Positions 1 to 10,738 of a stretch of DNA of 64,000 nucleotides are shown here, one piece after another. The stretch's first letter is position 1; each line of letters begins with the position of its first letter. Under the pieces are notes generated by a model. That model saw only the letters and a program-made list of their open reading frames with translations. It was not told where the DNA came from and did no database searches. The stretch lies in the NCBI GenBank assembly GCA_036897525.1, contig JAYMTJ010000034.1, positions 1-64,000 of the forward strand, written 5' to 3'. The position numbers were made by a program, and so were the translations under genes. The stretch is from Pelargonium x hortorum (taxonomy: Eukaryota > Streptophyta > Magnoliopsida > Geraniales > Geraniaceae).

Positions 1-90
1 ACTCCTAAACTGTCCCTCGAAGAAAGCATCAAGCCATCGAGCAACACTAGCATTCGACTTCCACTGACCTTCTTTGGCCATCAGAGAGTG

Positions 91-133
91 CCTTGGTTCA
101 GTACAAACCAAGCAAAAGCTTGCCTAGTTCACC
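91..133 (+). repeat. 43-bp exact direct repeat, copy 1
   Basis: These 43 bases recur without a mismatch at 557-599, 466 bp downstream in the same orientation. Each copy contains the short inverted repeat TTGGTT...AACCAA (6-bp arms, 7-base loop), so it could form a small hairpin. The flanking base differs on both sides, which fixes the repeat ends. A match of this length cannot be chance. It suggests a fairly recent copy, or maintenance by gene conversion. Repeats of this size in plant mitochondria are known to support rare recombination. Confidence 0.9.
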
Positions 134-449
134 TTCTTACACTGTCAACAACTGCTAGAGCAACACCAAGACAGCCTGACCGATATATGTCTTTGTCTTA
201 GTTTCTTAGATCCTTGGCAACCTTCCAATCCTTATCCACAGTTCATATGTCATATGCCTAGAACTATGAGCCTTTCCTCTGTTTGAAACCCAAAACCTGA
301 TAGCACTCACATTAACAAGATACAATAAAGGACTTAAACGAATCTAGCTTTCATGTACTTGCTAGCTTTGGTTGACCTTCTTTGCTTCCAACGGCAGCAC
401 ATGGATTTCAAAGACTGAATTAGCAACAATTCCTTAGGCACCTTCTGCT

Positions 450-467
450 CGCTCTGACTGTTGACAG
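450..467 (+). repeat. 18-bp direct repeat CGCTCTGACTGTTGACAG, copy 1
   Basis: An exact 18-mer that recurs at 807-824 in the same orientation, 357 bp away. A related shorter form, CTTCAACTGTTGATAGC, sits just upstream of the second copy, so the word family TGTTGA(C/T)AG occurs three times within 400 bases. Close spacing makes local duplication more likely than coincidence. Confidence 0.7.
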
Positions 468-556
468 CTTTGCTTTCCATGGACTTGCTTCACCGGTAAC
501 AAGCTTTAGATGGACTGCATTCGCCCACTGACCGCTAGCACTTAGCTTCTATCGTT

Positions 557-599
557 CCTTGGTTCAGTACAAACCAAGCAAAAGCTTGCCTAGTTCACC
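557..599 (+). repeat. 43-bp exact direct repeat, copy 2
   Basis: Second copy of the sequence at 91-133, identical over 43 bases and in the same orientation. After the shared part this copy continues CGGCAAGC, whereas copy 1 continues TTCTTACA, so the identity ends sharply. The TTGGTT/AACCAA hairpin is intact here too. Confidence 0.9.
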
Positions 600-806
600 G
601 GCAAGCAACAGCTAACAAGAATACATCGACTGGGCTTGCTCTTGACCGGTAACAAGGCTTGCTTTCAAGATAGCTATTACCGTTTAGGATGAATGACTAA
701 TTGACCTACGGACTATATAGTATATAACCTAATTCTTCCAACAGCAAATACAGAATGAGTAAGATAGCTTGCTTTGGACTTAGGACTTCAACTGTTGATA
801 GCTATA

Positions 807-824
807 CGCTCTGACTGTTGACAG
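807..824 (+). repeat. 18-bp direct repeat CGCTCTGACTGTTGACAG, copy 2
   Basis: Exact copy of 450-467. It lies about 17 bases after the near-match ACTGTTGATAGC, which gives a degenerate local cluster. Confidence 0.7.
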
Positions 825-899
825 AAGAATACACAGCTTTGGCTCCTAAGAAAGTGCAAGTCATTAAGTTTGACTCCTTTACAGTAGTGAAATTGGAGT

Positions 900-923
900 C
901 TATTTCTATGCCATTTCTAAGGT
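900..923 (+). repeat. 24-bp direct repeat, copy 1
   Basis: Identical over 24 bases to 1016-1039. The similarity continues imperfectly upstream: both copies are preceded by a GAAATTGGA word, followed here by GTC and there by TCC. The real duplicated unit is therefore about 40 bases with a few changes. The two copies are 116 bp apart. Confidence 0.85.
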
Positions 924-1015
924 AGAATGGGGCTCTTATTCTATATGGTAGAAAAGTTTGCACCTTTTTTCATCAAAACATTAGCAAGAAAAAGAAAAGA
1001 GTAGAAATTGGATCC

Positions 1016-1039
1016 CTATTTCTATGCCATTTCTAAGGT
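1016..1039 (+). repeat. 24-bp direct repeat, copy 2
   Basis: Second copy of 900-923, with the same upstream GAAATTGGA word. Downstream of the shared part the sequences diverge (TAGAATGG in copy 1, TTTTTCCA here). Confidence 0.85.
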
Positions 1040-2070
1040 TTTTTCCATGCCTTTACCGACTCCACTCGGTCTAGGTCCAGAGTTTACTTAGTACATCTAC
1101 CTAATTACTATAACTACCACTATTTACAGAGATTGCTATTGATTGACAGGGCTTTCCTTGGCATTAGGTTTCTAGTTCGAAGGTTAGGGTTTAGGTGTGA
1201 CCTTAAGTCATCCACCTATTAGACATTTTGGTTAGCAAGGGAAGATGAGTGCGGTACCTTAATAAGAAGAGTGAGTGATCGATGGAAGATGAGTGCTTTC
1301 CTTCATTAGTAGGAGTTGAAAGTACAGGGTAACAAGCATGAGAAGTACCATCCATTGACAGGTTTCCTAGGATGAGGGATATCAGTATGCTTTCAAGTTC
1401 CAGGTTTATAGGTTAAAGAGTTTCCTTTTCATCTTTCATCATAGAAAAAAAGGAATGAATTCTGAAGTGTAGCTTACTTTGTTTGCTATAGGATTAGTTC
1501 TATTCTTTTGAGATCCATAAATACCCGAGCCGGGGTTTCATTTCGTAGTTATAGTAGGTTAGAGAAACAAATAGATTCAAATAGGTACAGTCAAAGCACT
1601 TTATTCCTTGTTAGCCAGCCTCTGAGCTGCAGAAAGTGGGCTCCTAAGTTCAAGATTCTCATTATAAAAAGGTAACCTTTTGTCTTAGTTCTTCTGTAGC
1701 TCTTAGTTCTGTAAAGCAAGATAGCAAGCTAAAGGAGAATTTCTATTGTATTCTTGTCTAAGTGTAATGGACAGTAGAGGAGGGGAATTTGGCTAGGAAC
1801 ATTTCCTTAAGGTAAGGGGTTGTGATGGACAGGTTCTCTAGTGCTTATACAAGTTCCGATCTAATGACTAAGCAGGCAAGCAAAGGAGCTTCTATAGAGA
1901 GTAGAGTCGGGTTTCTTACAGATTGTTTAGGAAATAGAACTTCTCTGAATTGGCTTGGAGCTCTTTCTAGGATAGCAGGGATTCTAAGACAGAAAATGTA
2001 TTCCAGTGTTTTGTGTTGCTCTTAGTTCTTCTGACAGTTGTTAGTTAATGGAAACCAGTAAAGCTGTATC

Positions 2071-2082
2071 GCCGGCAAAGGA
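2071..2082 (+). repeat. GCCGGCAAAGGA word, copy 1
   Basis: A GC-rich 12-mer that recurs exactly at 2256-2267. Truncated forms occur at 2973 (GCCGGCAAGGA) and 30460 (CCGGCAAAGG). In both full copies a TTAATGGAAA word lies upstream (2045 and 2190). A local duplication with later drift would explain this. Confidence 0.5.
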
Positions 2083-2233
2083 TTCTAACTAAAAAGACTG
2101 ACTTCAGTTATAGTGAATTCCAGGTTTTATTTGCTTTGTGTTTTGAGTAGGTGCAGCTAAACTAAAGGAGTTAAAGAATTGTTCTAATTAATGGAAATGC
2201 ATCTCTTTGTTGTAGCTAAACCTTTATTAGAGA

Positions 2234-2303
2234 GCTTTCCGATCTATATGTATTAGCCGGCAAAGGAGGATGACGGTACTGCTAGTTTTGTTAATGGGTT
2301 CCC
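2234..2303 (+). repeat. Diverged dispersed repeat shared with 29628-29715, copy 1
   Basis: Two blocks appear in the same order at both sites. The first is GCT followed by TTCCGATC. The second, 30-50 bases later, begins GGTACTGCT and runs through TTTGTTAATGG into TTCC. Within the second block about 25 of 28 positions agree, with small insertions. Colinearity of two blocks supports common descent. The copies are 27 kb apart in the same orientation. Confidence 0.6.
2256..2267 (+). repeat. GCCGGCAAAGGA word, copy 2
   Basis: Exact second copy of the 12-mer at 2071. It lies inside the longer diverged repeat that is shared with 29628-29715. Confidence 0.5.
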
Positions 2304-5300
2304 TATGTCAACTTTATTTAGAACCTGGACATTTAGGGCATTTCCTGGTTGTACTGATTTGTTACAGGTAACAGTGATGGACCTGCCTTTTGTTAATGCT
2401 TTACCAAGGCAAACTTCTTCATTTCCTAACTTGTCCACCTCGGCTCATTGTCTTGTACATGCACTTTCCGAACCCAACTCTAAATCCTCCCTTTGAAAGC
2501 TGTCCATTTACCTGTGTTGCTGATTGAGGACAGGACTTTGCAAGTGCAAGTTAAGTGTAGCTCTATCTTATCCAAGCTCTTTGTCTTCAGCGATACTTGA
2601 CTTGATTCTAGAGAGTACTCTTCCGAGCGCTCGCTAATGGGATAGAAAAGGAGTTACATAAACCAGATTATCTTCTTTCGGTTTTGGAAAGCTGTCAGGA
2701 TAATCTTAATGTGAAAAGGGAAGTTTACTTATTCGAAAAGATCTGAAAAAACCCTAAGGCATGGGAGTGAAATAGACCATAGAGGTGAGAAGTAGTAGGA
2801 TGTCATACAGTATGAAAGGATAGGAGGCCTAGTCCCTATCTCTGTCCATTCCCTACGGAAAGATATATAGTAAGGGCGAGATTCCCTACAGAATATAGGA
2901 GTAGTCTGGGTAGGAAGCAAAGTCTCCCCAGGAGAAAAGGCAGGAAGAAATTCCCCCAAAAGCCGCGAATCAGCCGGCAAGGAGTCAATGGCTCATGGGT
3001 TCTTGAAATACTTGCATTTCGTGAAGTACATAGTTGCATAAGTCGCTACAGTTTCCAGAGAGAGAATGAGTGAGAGAACATGTTAGGAGTCTATTTTCCG
3101 CATTAGAGTGAGAATACACTCGGTACCAGTTTCTACAATAGAGAGAATGAGTCCGTATCTGTTTCTTTTTCTTTCTTCTGGTTTGTTCAGTACAAGAATC
3201 ATGAGTCCACATTTTACCCTTTTGATGAATCCCACCGAGAAATATACCATACCCCTTGTAACATTAAGATAAGTGCGGGGAAGGTTCTTTTGAGTAAGAA
3301 TCTGTCCGTTCGTAAAACAAGGGCTGCTACCTAGATTGCGCCACGAGGTCCCCTTGCTGACGTGAAGATAGCTATCGACCCGTTGTTATGGCCTATATGC
3401 TACCAAGCTGCCAATATAGGTTTTGACTACGGACCATCCATATCTATCTGATCGAATTTCGCAAGTCTTGGACAAAATGCATCCGTAAAGTTCATTGAAG
3501 AACCTAACGGGAGGAAACCGGGTGACATCAATTTGTGCCTAATCTTGACTATTCTTGACAATGGATTCCTTTTTCTGGACTACCTCAGGGTCCGGGTACC
3601 CACGCAAAGCCCCTCCAATCTCCCTTTCTGCAAACACAGATACTGGTGAATGAGGGCTCCCTACATTAGGGAGGATACGCGAGTTACTATTCGGGGGAAC
3701 TCCTAACTTAAAGAAAATAAGGGTCATGCAACAAGTTGTAAAAAGCAGATGGACTATCATACTCTATAGGTATTTAACCTCCCTCTGGGTCAAAAGAATG
3801 TACTCAATAATTCTCCTGCAGATGGGTATTCTATTGTATAGGTATCCATAAAAACTCTATGGCATTAACCTCAAGGCAAGAGGAATAAGTAAGACGCATC
3901 GCTACAGGTCTATAAACTGCACTCTATCTAATTAGTAAGAGTAATACAACAATATAGTAGAAGAACAAGCAAGACCCTACGCTCCTATTCACTATTAAGT
4001 CCATCTAGTTGACTCCTCGTTAGAAGTCTATCTCTAAAGCTGGGTAAGGGCTTATTTCCAAAGAGGGTATTCCGGGAATTTGTTTCCAGTAAATGATTTT
4101 AAGGAAGATCGCTAAAGTGAAATTAACTATAGGTTTTTTCCCTACTATATAATAAGACTCTAACCTCGTAAATAAGTATTAGATGTATTCATTTCATTAG
4201 CTTTCTTAAGTAAGGCAAAACCCTCCTGCACATAAAGGCAAGAGGCATTATCCTTTCTTTATTAAATTAAAGGACTCTAACTATCTGGAAAACAAGACTT
4301 TCCGCTAAGACAATAAAGTAGCAGCTCTGATTCTTTTAAGTACTGGGTATCTCACAGGTATAGTGCTTCTCAGGCAAAGGTCTAGAAAACAGTTCATAGG
4401 TATAGGGTATTGGTTCAGCTTCTGCTGCTAGATTCTCTTTCTTTCTTAGATTCAAATCCTAAGTCTTAATGAAAGCTGCTAAAAAGAATTCCTTTCCTTA
4501 CTTTCATGTCTAATGGTATAGCCCGGTGTTGCTAGATAACAGATAAGCCGGCTTAGAATTGGGACTGCTGCTAAAGGAATGAAAGCAAAGGAGTGAATTG
4601 TTCTAAGTAGCGGATAGACTGTAAAGCATTAAAGGATAACTCTCTAACATCTTTGTTTTGTTGTAGCAAGGAAACTTCTAGTGGAACCGATATATCTGTT
4701 TGTTTAGCATTAGCAAAAGATCCTAAGTCAACATTTACTAAGTCTTTGTATTCTGTGAGCAAGTCTAAAGCTATTCAGGTTTCTTCTTATCTTCCTTGTA
4801 AGTCGGCATAGGTTTCAGATAGCTATGAAGAAGTATTCATGGTAGAAAGCTTTCGTATTCTTTACTTGGTAATTCCCAAGGCAAATGGAAAGCAAGTGCA
4901 GCTAATTCTTCAACATTTCCTGTACGCTTCTAGTAGTAACCCATTTACCAGTAACGCTTATATGGTATCGGTTATTATAAGAGATCCCATTCTCAGCCAA
5001 TCTAAGTCTAAGGAAATTGTTTAGCAGGATACAGTCATTTTGTACTCAACTATTAATCCTCTGTTGTAAGCCGATGTCTATCGCAGGCAAAGAAAAGGTG
5101 AACTAGGCAATGGTTTATCTATTGAAGTGAAAGCAGTCCTAAGCTTTGATAGTATCCTGAATAGAGGGAATTCTACTTTATTTTATAGTAAGATAGGGGG
5201 GTTCCAAGGTAAAGGGTCAACCAATTTTGAAGTATAGTCAATTCAATGCACTTCTTAGGAACCCATCAATGCTATTCCGGTCAATTTCCTTGCCGAACTG

Positions 5301-5331
5301 GTGTTTTACTCATTCAGGGTTTTGCAAGGTA

Positions 5332-5349
5332 TGAAATCCTAGGATTTCA
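5332..5349. repeat. 18-bp perfect palindrome
   Basis: TGAAATCCTAGGATTTCA equals its own reverse complement over all 18 bases. It could extrude as a 9-bp-arm cruciform, or be the centre of an old inverted duplication. The next flanking pair (A and C) does not match, so the symmetry ends there. No gene is nearby, so an operator role cannot be argued. Confidence 0.85.
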
Positions 5350-5484
5350 CTTAGGTTAACACTTATAGAGATACTGGAAAAGGAAATAGGGGAGATTCCT
5401 AAGACTTCCCTTAACAGATAGTTTAGAAAGAGCTTGTCTCTTGTTGGAGCCAAGGTACGAATTAGAGCTTGCCCTTGATTCCGA

Positions 5485-5501
5485 TCTAAGCGGATAGAAG
5501 G
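5485..5501 (+). repeat. 17-bp word shared with 58145-58161, copy 1
   Basis: TCTAAGCGGATAGAAGG occurs here and 53 kb away in the same orientation. A shorter relative, TAGCGGATAGA, lies at about 4608. In 64 kb of biased sequence a single 17-mer match is borderline for chance. It counts here mainly because both sites lie in the repeat-rich parts of the window. Confidence 0.5.
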
Positions 5502-7377
5502 TAAGTTTGACATGTGCTAGAGAGGTCTAGTTCTATTCCTAGGAGTTAAAGATTCTAATGGAGGGAAAACCAAGCTTATGGATTTAGCTTGCAACAGTCA
5601 ACAGACCACGCTTTTCGTGTTTTAAACCTTAACATTTTTCGAATTTGCCTAAAAGATACAATATGGAGAGCCTCTTAATCTTATCAATAGGAATAAAGTG
5701 CGGATCAATAACAAGGGGAAATCCTCCCTTAACTCTTTGAAGAAACAATTACTCAAACTCAAAAGTAGAGCACTTAAGAAAACTTACACGGATTTTAACT
5801 AAATGGATTTTTTAAGGGATCTGAGTGCTTCAGGATCTACAATCCTCTTTCTATAGACTATAAAAGGAGAGGCTAATACCTAAACTCAGAGGTAATAAGA
5901 GACACCTCCCGGGCCAGTTAAGGTATTTGACAGAATAACTCCCCCCTCTCAAGTGATAACAGCAAAGCCTTTTAGAGGGGTCTCTTAAAAGTATGTCGTA
6001 TTAGAAATTAGGAGTTTCCTTGCAAATCTGATGGCCGGTCATAGTTTAGCTTTTTGAATTCGTGTATAGAATGTCTACCTTTTCCAATCCAGAAACGTCA
6101 GCTATACTCTAGGTTAAGTATGGATTGGATTACCAGAAGTAGTAGGCTTTTTTCTTTGTCCATAGAGCTCGCCCTTAGCTCTTCTAGTTATATAATAATT
6201 CTGTAGAAATGCTTTACTTTAATCTTTGACTAACGGATAAACAAGGACCCCTTTTTTTCTTACAATAACAGGGTCCTATTTGGACGGTTTCTACTTATGA
6301 TACTTGATCGAGATACCCCAGAAGAGTTATTACCAAATAAGGTAAGGGTACGCCCGTATATCTTAAGTGGATTTCCTACAAAAGTTCTTTTATCACAGAA
6401 ACTACAACAAACATAAATGTAAAAAACGGAATGCTTTACAAAGGAAGCTGCTCTATTACTATGCGGAAACCTCTATGCTATTTATTAGACTAAGTCTGGT
6501 ACAAACAATATGAAGTATATAACTTTCTTTCAAGTAGCTTATCCATTTTGAGGAATCTATACCTAATCTTCCTTATTTAAATAAAAGTAATTACTTATAT
6601 CTTTTAACCAGAATTTTATCAGAAAATAACCTCTAACCTTTTCTTTTACTTTTCGTCTACAAATAGCAGGCAGGGATTAAAACTCAATTGATAACAAAGT
6701 ACTTCTTTCTCTTAATTCAGTAAGCTAACTAAAAAAGGAAGTTTTAGGACTAGAATTAAAAACGAAGTCTGGAGCATATGATCTGAAGACACTTACTAAT
6801 ACTCAAGACTTTCCTGTAAAATAACATAAATCTAAAGCCGACCTATCCCAAATCCCTACAAGTATAGTATTTAGTTACGCAGGCTGAAAAAATATATAAC
6901 CAAAAGCATTTGAATAGCCCTTAGAACCGCTCTGTAAAGCCGCCTAATGCTAAAAATAATAGGGCTTCCCTTTTCAGATATTCTGTTTTTTATCCTACTC
7001 TGACCTGGTATATTTTATAAAAGAGCTTAAGCTTAATCTCATACTTAAAACAGATTCTGAATCGCTATCCTATTTTCTATTTAGAAAAGTATATGGGAAA
7101 CTTACTGCCCTCAAATAAGCAAGGACTTACAAGGCAGTTAAAGTCTTTTGCTTTGGATCTCCATGTTAAAACAAATGCTATTTTACGAGTATACAACCAA
7201 CCCGATCCCGAAGGACCCACTCAAACCAATAAGCGAAGGAAATTCTAGTAATAATACCGGTTTACCTCTTACTTATACTTAGGTCTTTTCTAAGAGTATA
7301 CCATAAAGATGAACTTGTTCAAAACTTTGCATCTAAACCCAATTGTGTACTAGCAAAGTACGTACCTCTATAGCCAG

Positions 7378-7400
7378 TTTCTGCTGAATTTCTGCTGAAT
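7378..7400 (+). repeat. Tandem duplication, period 11
   Basis: TTTCTGCTGAA is present twice in direct succession, plus one further matching base. Such perfect doublets are a typical product of replication slippage or of repair with short homology. Confidence 0.85.
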
Positions 7401-8511
7401 GTCGTATTTGGAATAGCCTCCATTGAATTGGGGAAAATACTATCTATAAAAAAAAGCTTGATTATCGAGTTAAAGTAAAGGATTTCCTTTTATATGTCAT
7501 TCCTTACTTAGCTTATGTTAGCAGTATCAAGTGTAAAAACTTACTAACTAAACAGCAGAATTTCTTAAAAGTATAGCGGAAGAAACTAACAGAAATCCAG
7601 GTAATACACACTACTTAACATCTTTATCGCTTTAAATACAAATCCCTTAGAACTTATAGGAAAATTTATAGCCCAGAACTTGAAGATATCGCAACCTCTC
7701 GACAAATCCTTTCTCTTTTGTTTTGTTACAAGTCTGAAAATGGAAAATTCCCTATGACCGGCTCTCCTTAGAAAAATAACCCCATATAAACTTGTACAAA
7801 TTTATTCACTTTTATGAATAGGTTGGTTGAAACTCCCTAATCCCGTTTCTGAGAGACTTTTTGCTCTATACAAATATTCCACATAAAAGAGTCGTTTTCC
7901 GGTAACCTGTTCTATAAACACTAAAAGTAGGGATTCCTGTGCAAAGTAAAAAAGGAAATAACAAATGCTTCAAATTCCTGCATTTAGACTTCGGATTTAA
8001 CAAAAATTAAGAAAAGCTTTCTAGACGAGTGGCCGCTTCTGAATAGAGGTACCTTTTTTTCTATTCTTATTCCTTATGTTAGACTTTTTTCATTTAGAAA
8101 AGTGAAGTATAAAGAATCTAGGTCGATTAGAACAATACCGAAATAGATTGTACGGGCCTTTCCGTTTTACACAATACAAAATATCGAGCATTGAGACCAT
8201 AACCGCAGGAAGACATATTCAAGTCTTATGACTCTCAGTGCCGTTACATTAGATTTTCCAAAAGGTGAAGGTTTTAGCAACACAAGCAAGAAAGACTTTC
8301 CTTTAGACTCCCGAGGCTACTTTACTCACGAACTCGGAAAGGGGTGCTGTTGTAAATAAATTGACCCGGGTTTTCTTATTCCTTATTGTTTACTAGCGGT
8401 TCTTGAAAGTAGCCTCTATATTTTGAAGAGACCCTGGGTATATTAGTAAATTATATCGGATATTACTCTTTTTAGTTCACCTACTCTAATGCTCTTTGGA
8501 TGGGTATCCAC

Positions 8512-8535
8512 TTTAAGTATAAATTTAAGTATAAA
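8512..8535 (+). repeat. Tandem duplication, period 12
   Basis: TTTAAGTATAAA occurs twice with no spacer and no mismatch. Another perfect doublet lies only 38 bp downstream, at 8573. Confidence 0.9.
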
Positions 8536-8572
8536 ATTGCCAGTAGGATTTGAGCAACTCAACTGTGACCAC

Positions 8573-8595
8573 TTCATACTATATTCATACTATAT
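8573..8595 (+). repeat. Tandem duplication, period 11
   Basis: TTCATACTATA occurs twice head to tail, followed by one further matching T. With the 8512-8535 doublet this makes two independent micro-duplications within 85 bases. Confidence 0.9.
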
Positions 8596-10709
8596 AAAAG
8601 AAAAGAAACCTGAATAAATGTATTATCTATTTCTTTTATATATTATTATTATACCCTTTTCTATCTGGATTTTCTAATCCTTAACTTGGTTGGAAATTCT
8701 ATAAAAAAGAAGCCTTCCGTGCAAGTAAGCTACTTTAAGCTTTATCCTTTATTCGTAGTATCCTACTGGCTGTAAGCTATACTTTTATCTTTTTAATCTT
8801 CATTGGATTTTGTGTCAAAGGGAATGGAATTCCTCTACTTTAAACTAAAAATAGGGAAACCCTTTCTGATCTGAAGAAATTTTTAACGCCTGTAATCTGT
8901 ATCTGTTGAGGGACTTTTACAGTACAATATCCGGATTTAATAGGAAAACTGCATTAGCTACTGGATTTTAGTCTTTGGAAACCTAGGGGCAGTACCTTTT
9001 GTAATAGAGAAGTCGCTTTTATCTTTATTATACTTTCCTTCCAAGCCCAATCTAAATCTTTAGGCCTTGGGTTATCCCCTGGAAAAGTAGCTTCCTAGTT
9101 CCTAGTATAAGAAGACTTTTAAAGCTTTTATTTATAACTCCTAAAAAAATGAGCATGAAAAAAGATTTAATATGACTAGCTTCGACCCAGTATCATAACA
9201 GGGGTAGGGTCTCCTATAAGATTATAACTTATATATAGTTTTCGAGTAACCAAACAGTAGTAGTTACAAAAAGCAAAACATCATTAAAAAAGAATTAAGC
9301 TTTATCAAGACTAAGGCAAATGTTTTTAGCGGAGAGGGGACTTTGAGATCTAAAATGTTTGTAGTGCTAATCAAATATATAAATAAGGATACTCTTTCTT
9401 ATTAGGAATACTAGAAATCAAAAAGTAAGGATCTTAACTGTTTATTGGTACTAGAACTTAAAACAGTTTTTTATTTTAATATAGCGAATAAGAAAGCAGT
9501 TACCCATATAAGCCTTCCGATACTCCTAGATTAGAAGAAAACTAGACTATAACTATTGAATTTGAACTGTAAGGTGAGCTCGTCTATAAAAGCTACGTAA
9601 TTTGATTGACTAATTAAGGTAGCTAAGGCATTATATATCCTGACTTGATTCTAAAACAATAAGTCGAGCTGCAAAGTTACTATATAACAAAATCTTTATA
9701 GTAACTCTTTTCCCCCTTTTCTTAACTATGGTTTTATAGTTCCAACACGTTAACGCGGAGTTCCTTTTCACTTCTTTCTATGACACAGTTTTGTAAGCCT
9801 CTATAAAGGGTTTGGCTCTAAAAATTTCTCAAGTTTCTTTATGAAGCAATGGAAATAATACAATATGTGAGGCTCGTTTGACTGCACTCTAACTTTTGCT
9901 CCAAGTCCTTAGATAACACTAGTCTATGCAAAGTAAGGAAACTCAATTAGGTAAAAAACCGATTCGGGGTAATAATCAATATTTAAATGACAACTTGTAC
10001 GAGGGTTTGTTGTATGTAGGTTAATGGCTCTTCCTCTGGGCTGCTGCTAGTTAATACGCGTTCGCCGGCATTCCTTGTACAGGTAATAAGCTTTTTCATC
10101 GACCAGCTACCCAAAATAAGCAAAAGGGACTCCTTGTAGGTAAAGGAGAAGCGGAATAACTGATGGTAAATTAAAGTTAGTAAAAAGGGGAAGACTTCCT
10201 TTGGGAATTGCTCCGCGGGTAGATGCTTTACATTTTGACTTATTATACACCTTCCCTTTTTATCTTACTCAAGTATGGAAGCTACGGAGATTCCTTTACT
10301 TGAATTATCACAAATTAACACAACTACACAAACTTCGTCTTGATATAGTAATCTCGTGAAAACAGATGCTGAGTTAAGTCGGTAGATTAATCAATAAAGG
10401 ACTATCTATGGCATACTCCTCCTACAAGAGGGATGGATTATCCCTTAGACTACTAGAACGAATATTATTTAGACTATCTATAACATTCATTATTCGAACT
10501 CTTATACTTTATGCTTATATAGAAGAAGTAATCCTATATCCTATATTCTTATACTTATATACACTTCCTTATAATACAAGAACTTCCTAGCATAACTTAC
10601 ATATAGACAGGCTGCTATATCAAGATAACATGAAGACCTATCTTTCAGGTATATCTTTTCAACCAGTTCTAGTACATTATCGGAAGACTTCTATCTCAGC
10701 TTTACAAAA

Positions 10710-10738
10710 CAAAGAAGACAAAGAGCTTTGGCCTGCTA
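10710..10738 (+). repeat. Diverged 29-bp dispersed repeat, copy 1
   Basis: This copy reads CAAAGAAGAC, then AAAGAGCTTTGGCCTGCTA. The second copy, at 16623-16651, has one extra T after the GAAGAC word and one T fewer before GGCC, so both span 29 bases. A shorter relative, GGCTTTGGCCTG, occurs at about 44272. The match is good enough to be an old duplication. Confidence 0.6.

Larger units (their letters stand above)
1..5600. other. Gene-free DNA rich in short direct repeats
   Basis: No open frame here exceeds 83 codons, and none of the translations is recognisable. The stretch is set apart by short words that recur within a few hundred bases: a 43-mer at 91 and 557, an 18-mer at 450 and 807, a 24-mer at 900 and 1016, a 14-mer at 1683 and 2020, and a 12-mer (GCCGGCAAAGGA) at 2071 and 2256. 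The first 850 bases look less AT-rich than the rest of the window and are full of GCTTGC/AAGCAAG-type words, a style common in plant mitochondrial spacers. I infer intergenic organelle DNA that has grown by local duplication. No promoter or terminator could be defended. Confidence 0.55.

Noticed and set aside
2253-2496. Overlapping 61- and 63-codon frames on opposite strands, as a possible gene remnant
   Set aside because: Both strands are open over the same bases, which usually reflects local base bias. The interval is explained at least as well as part of a diverged repeat.
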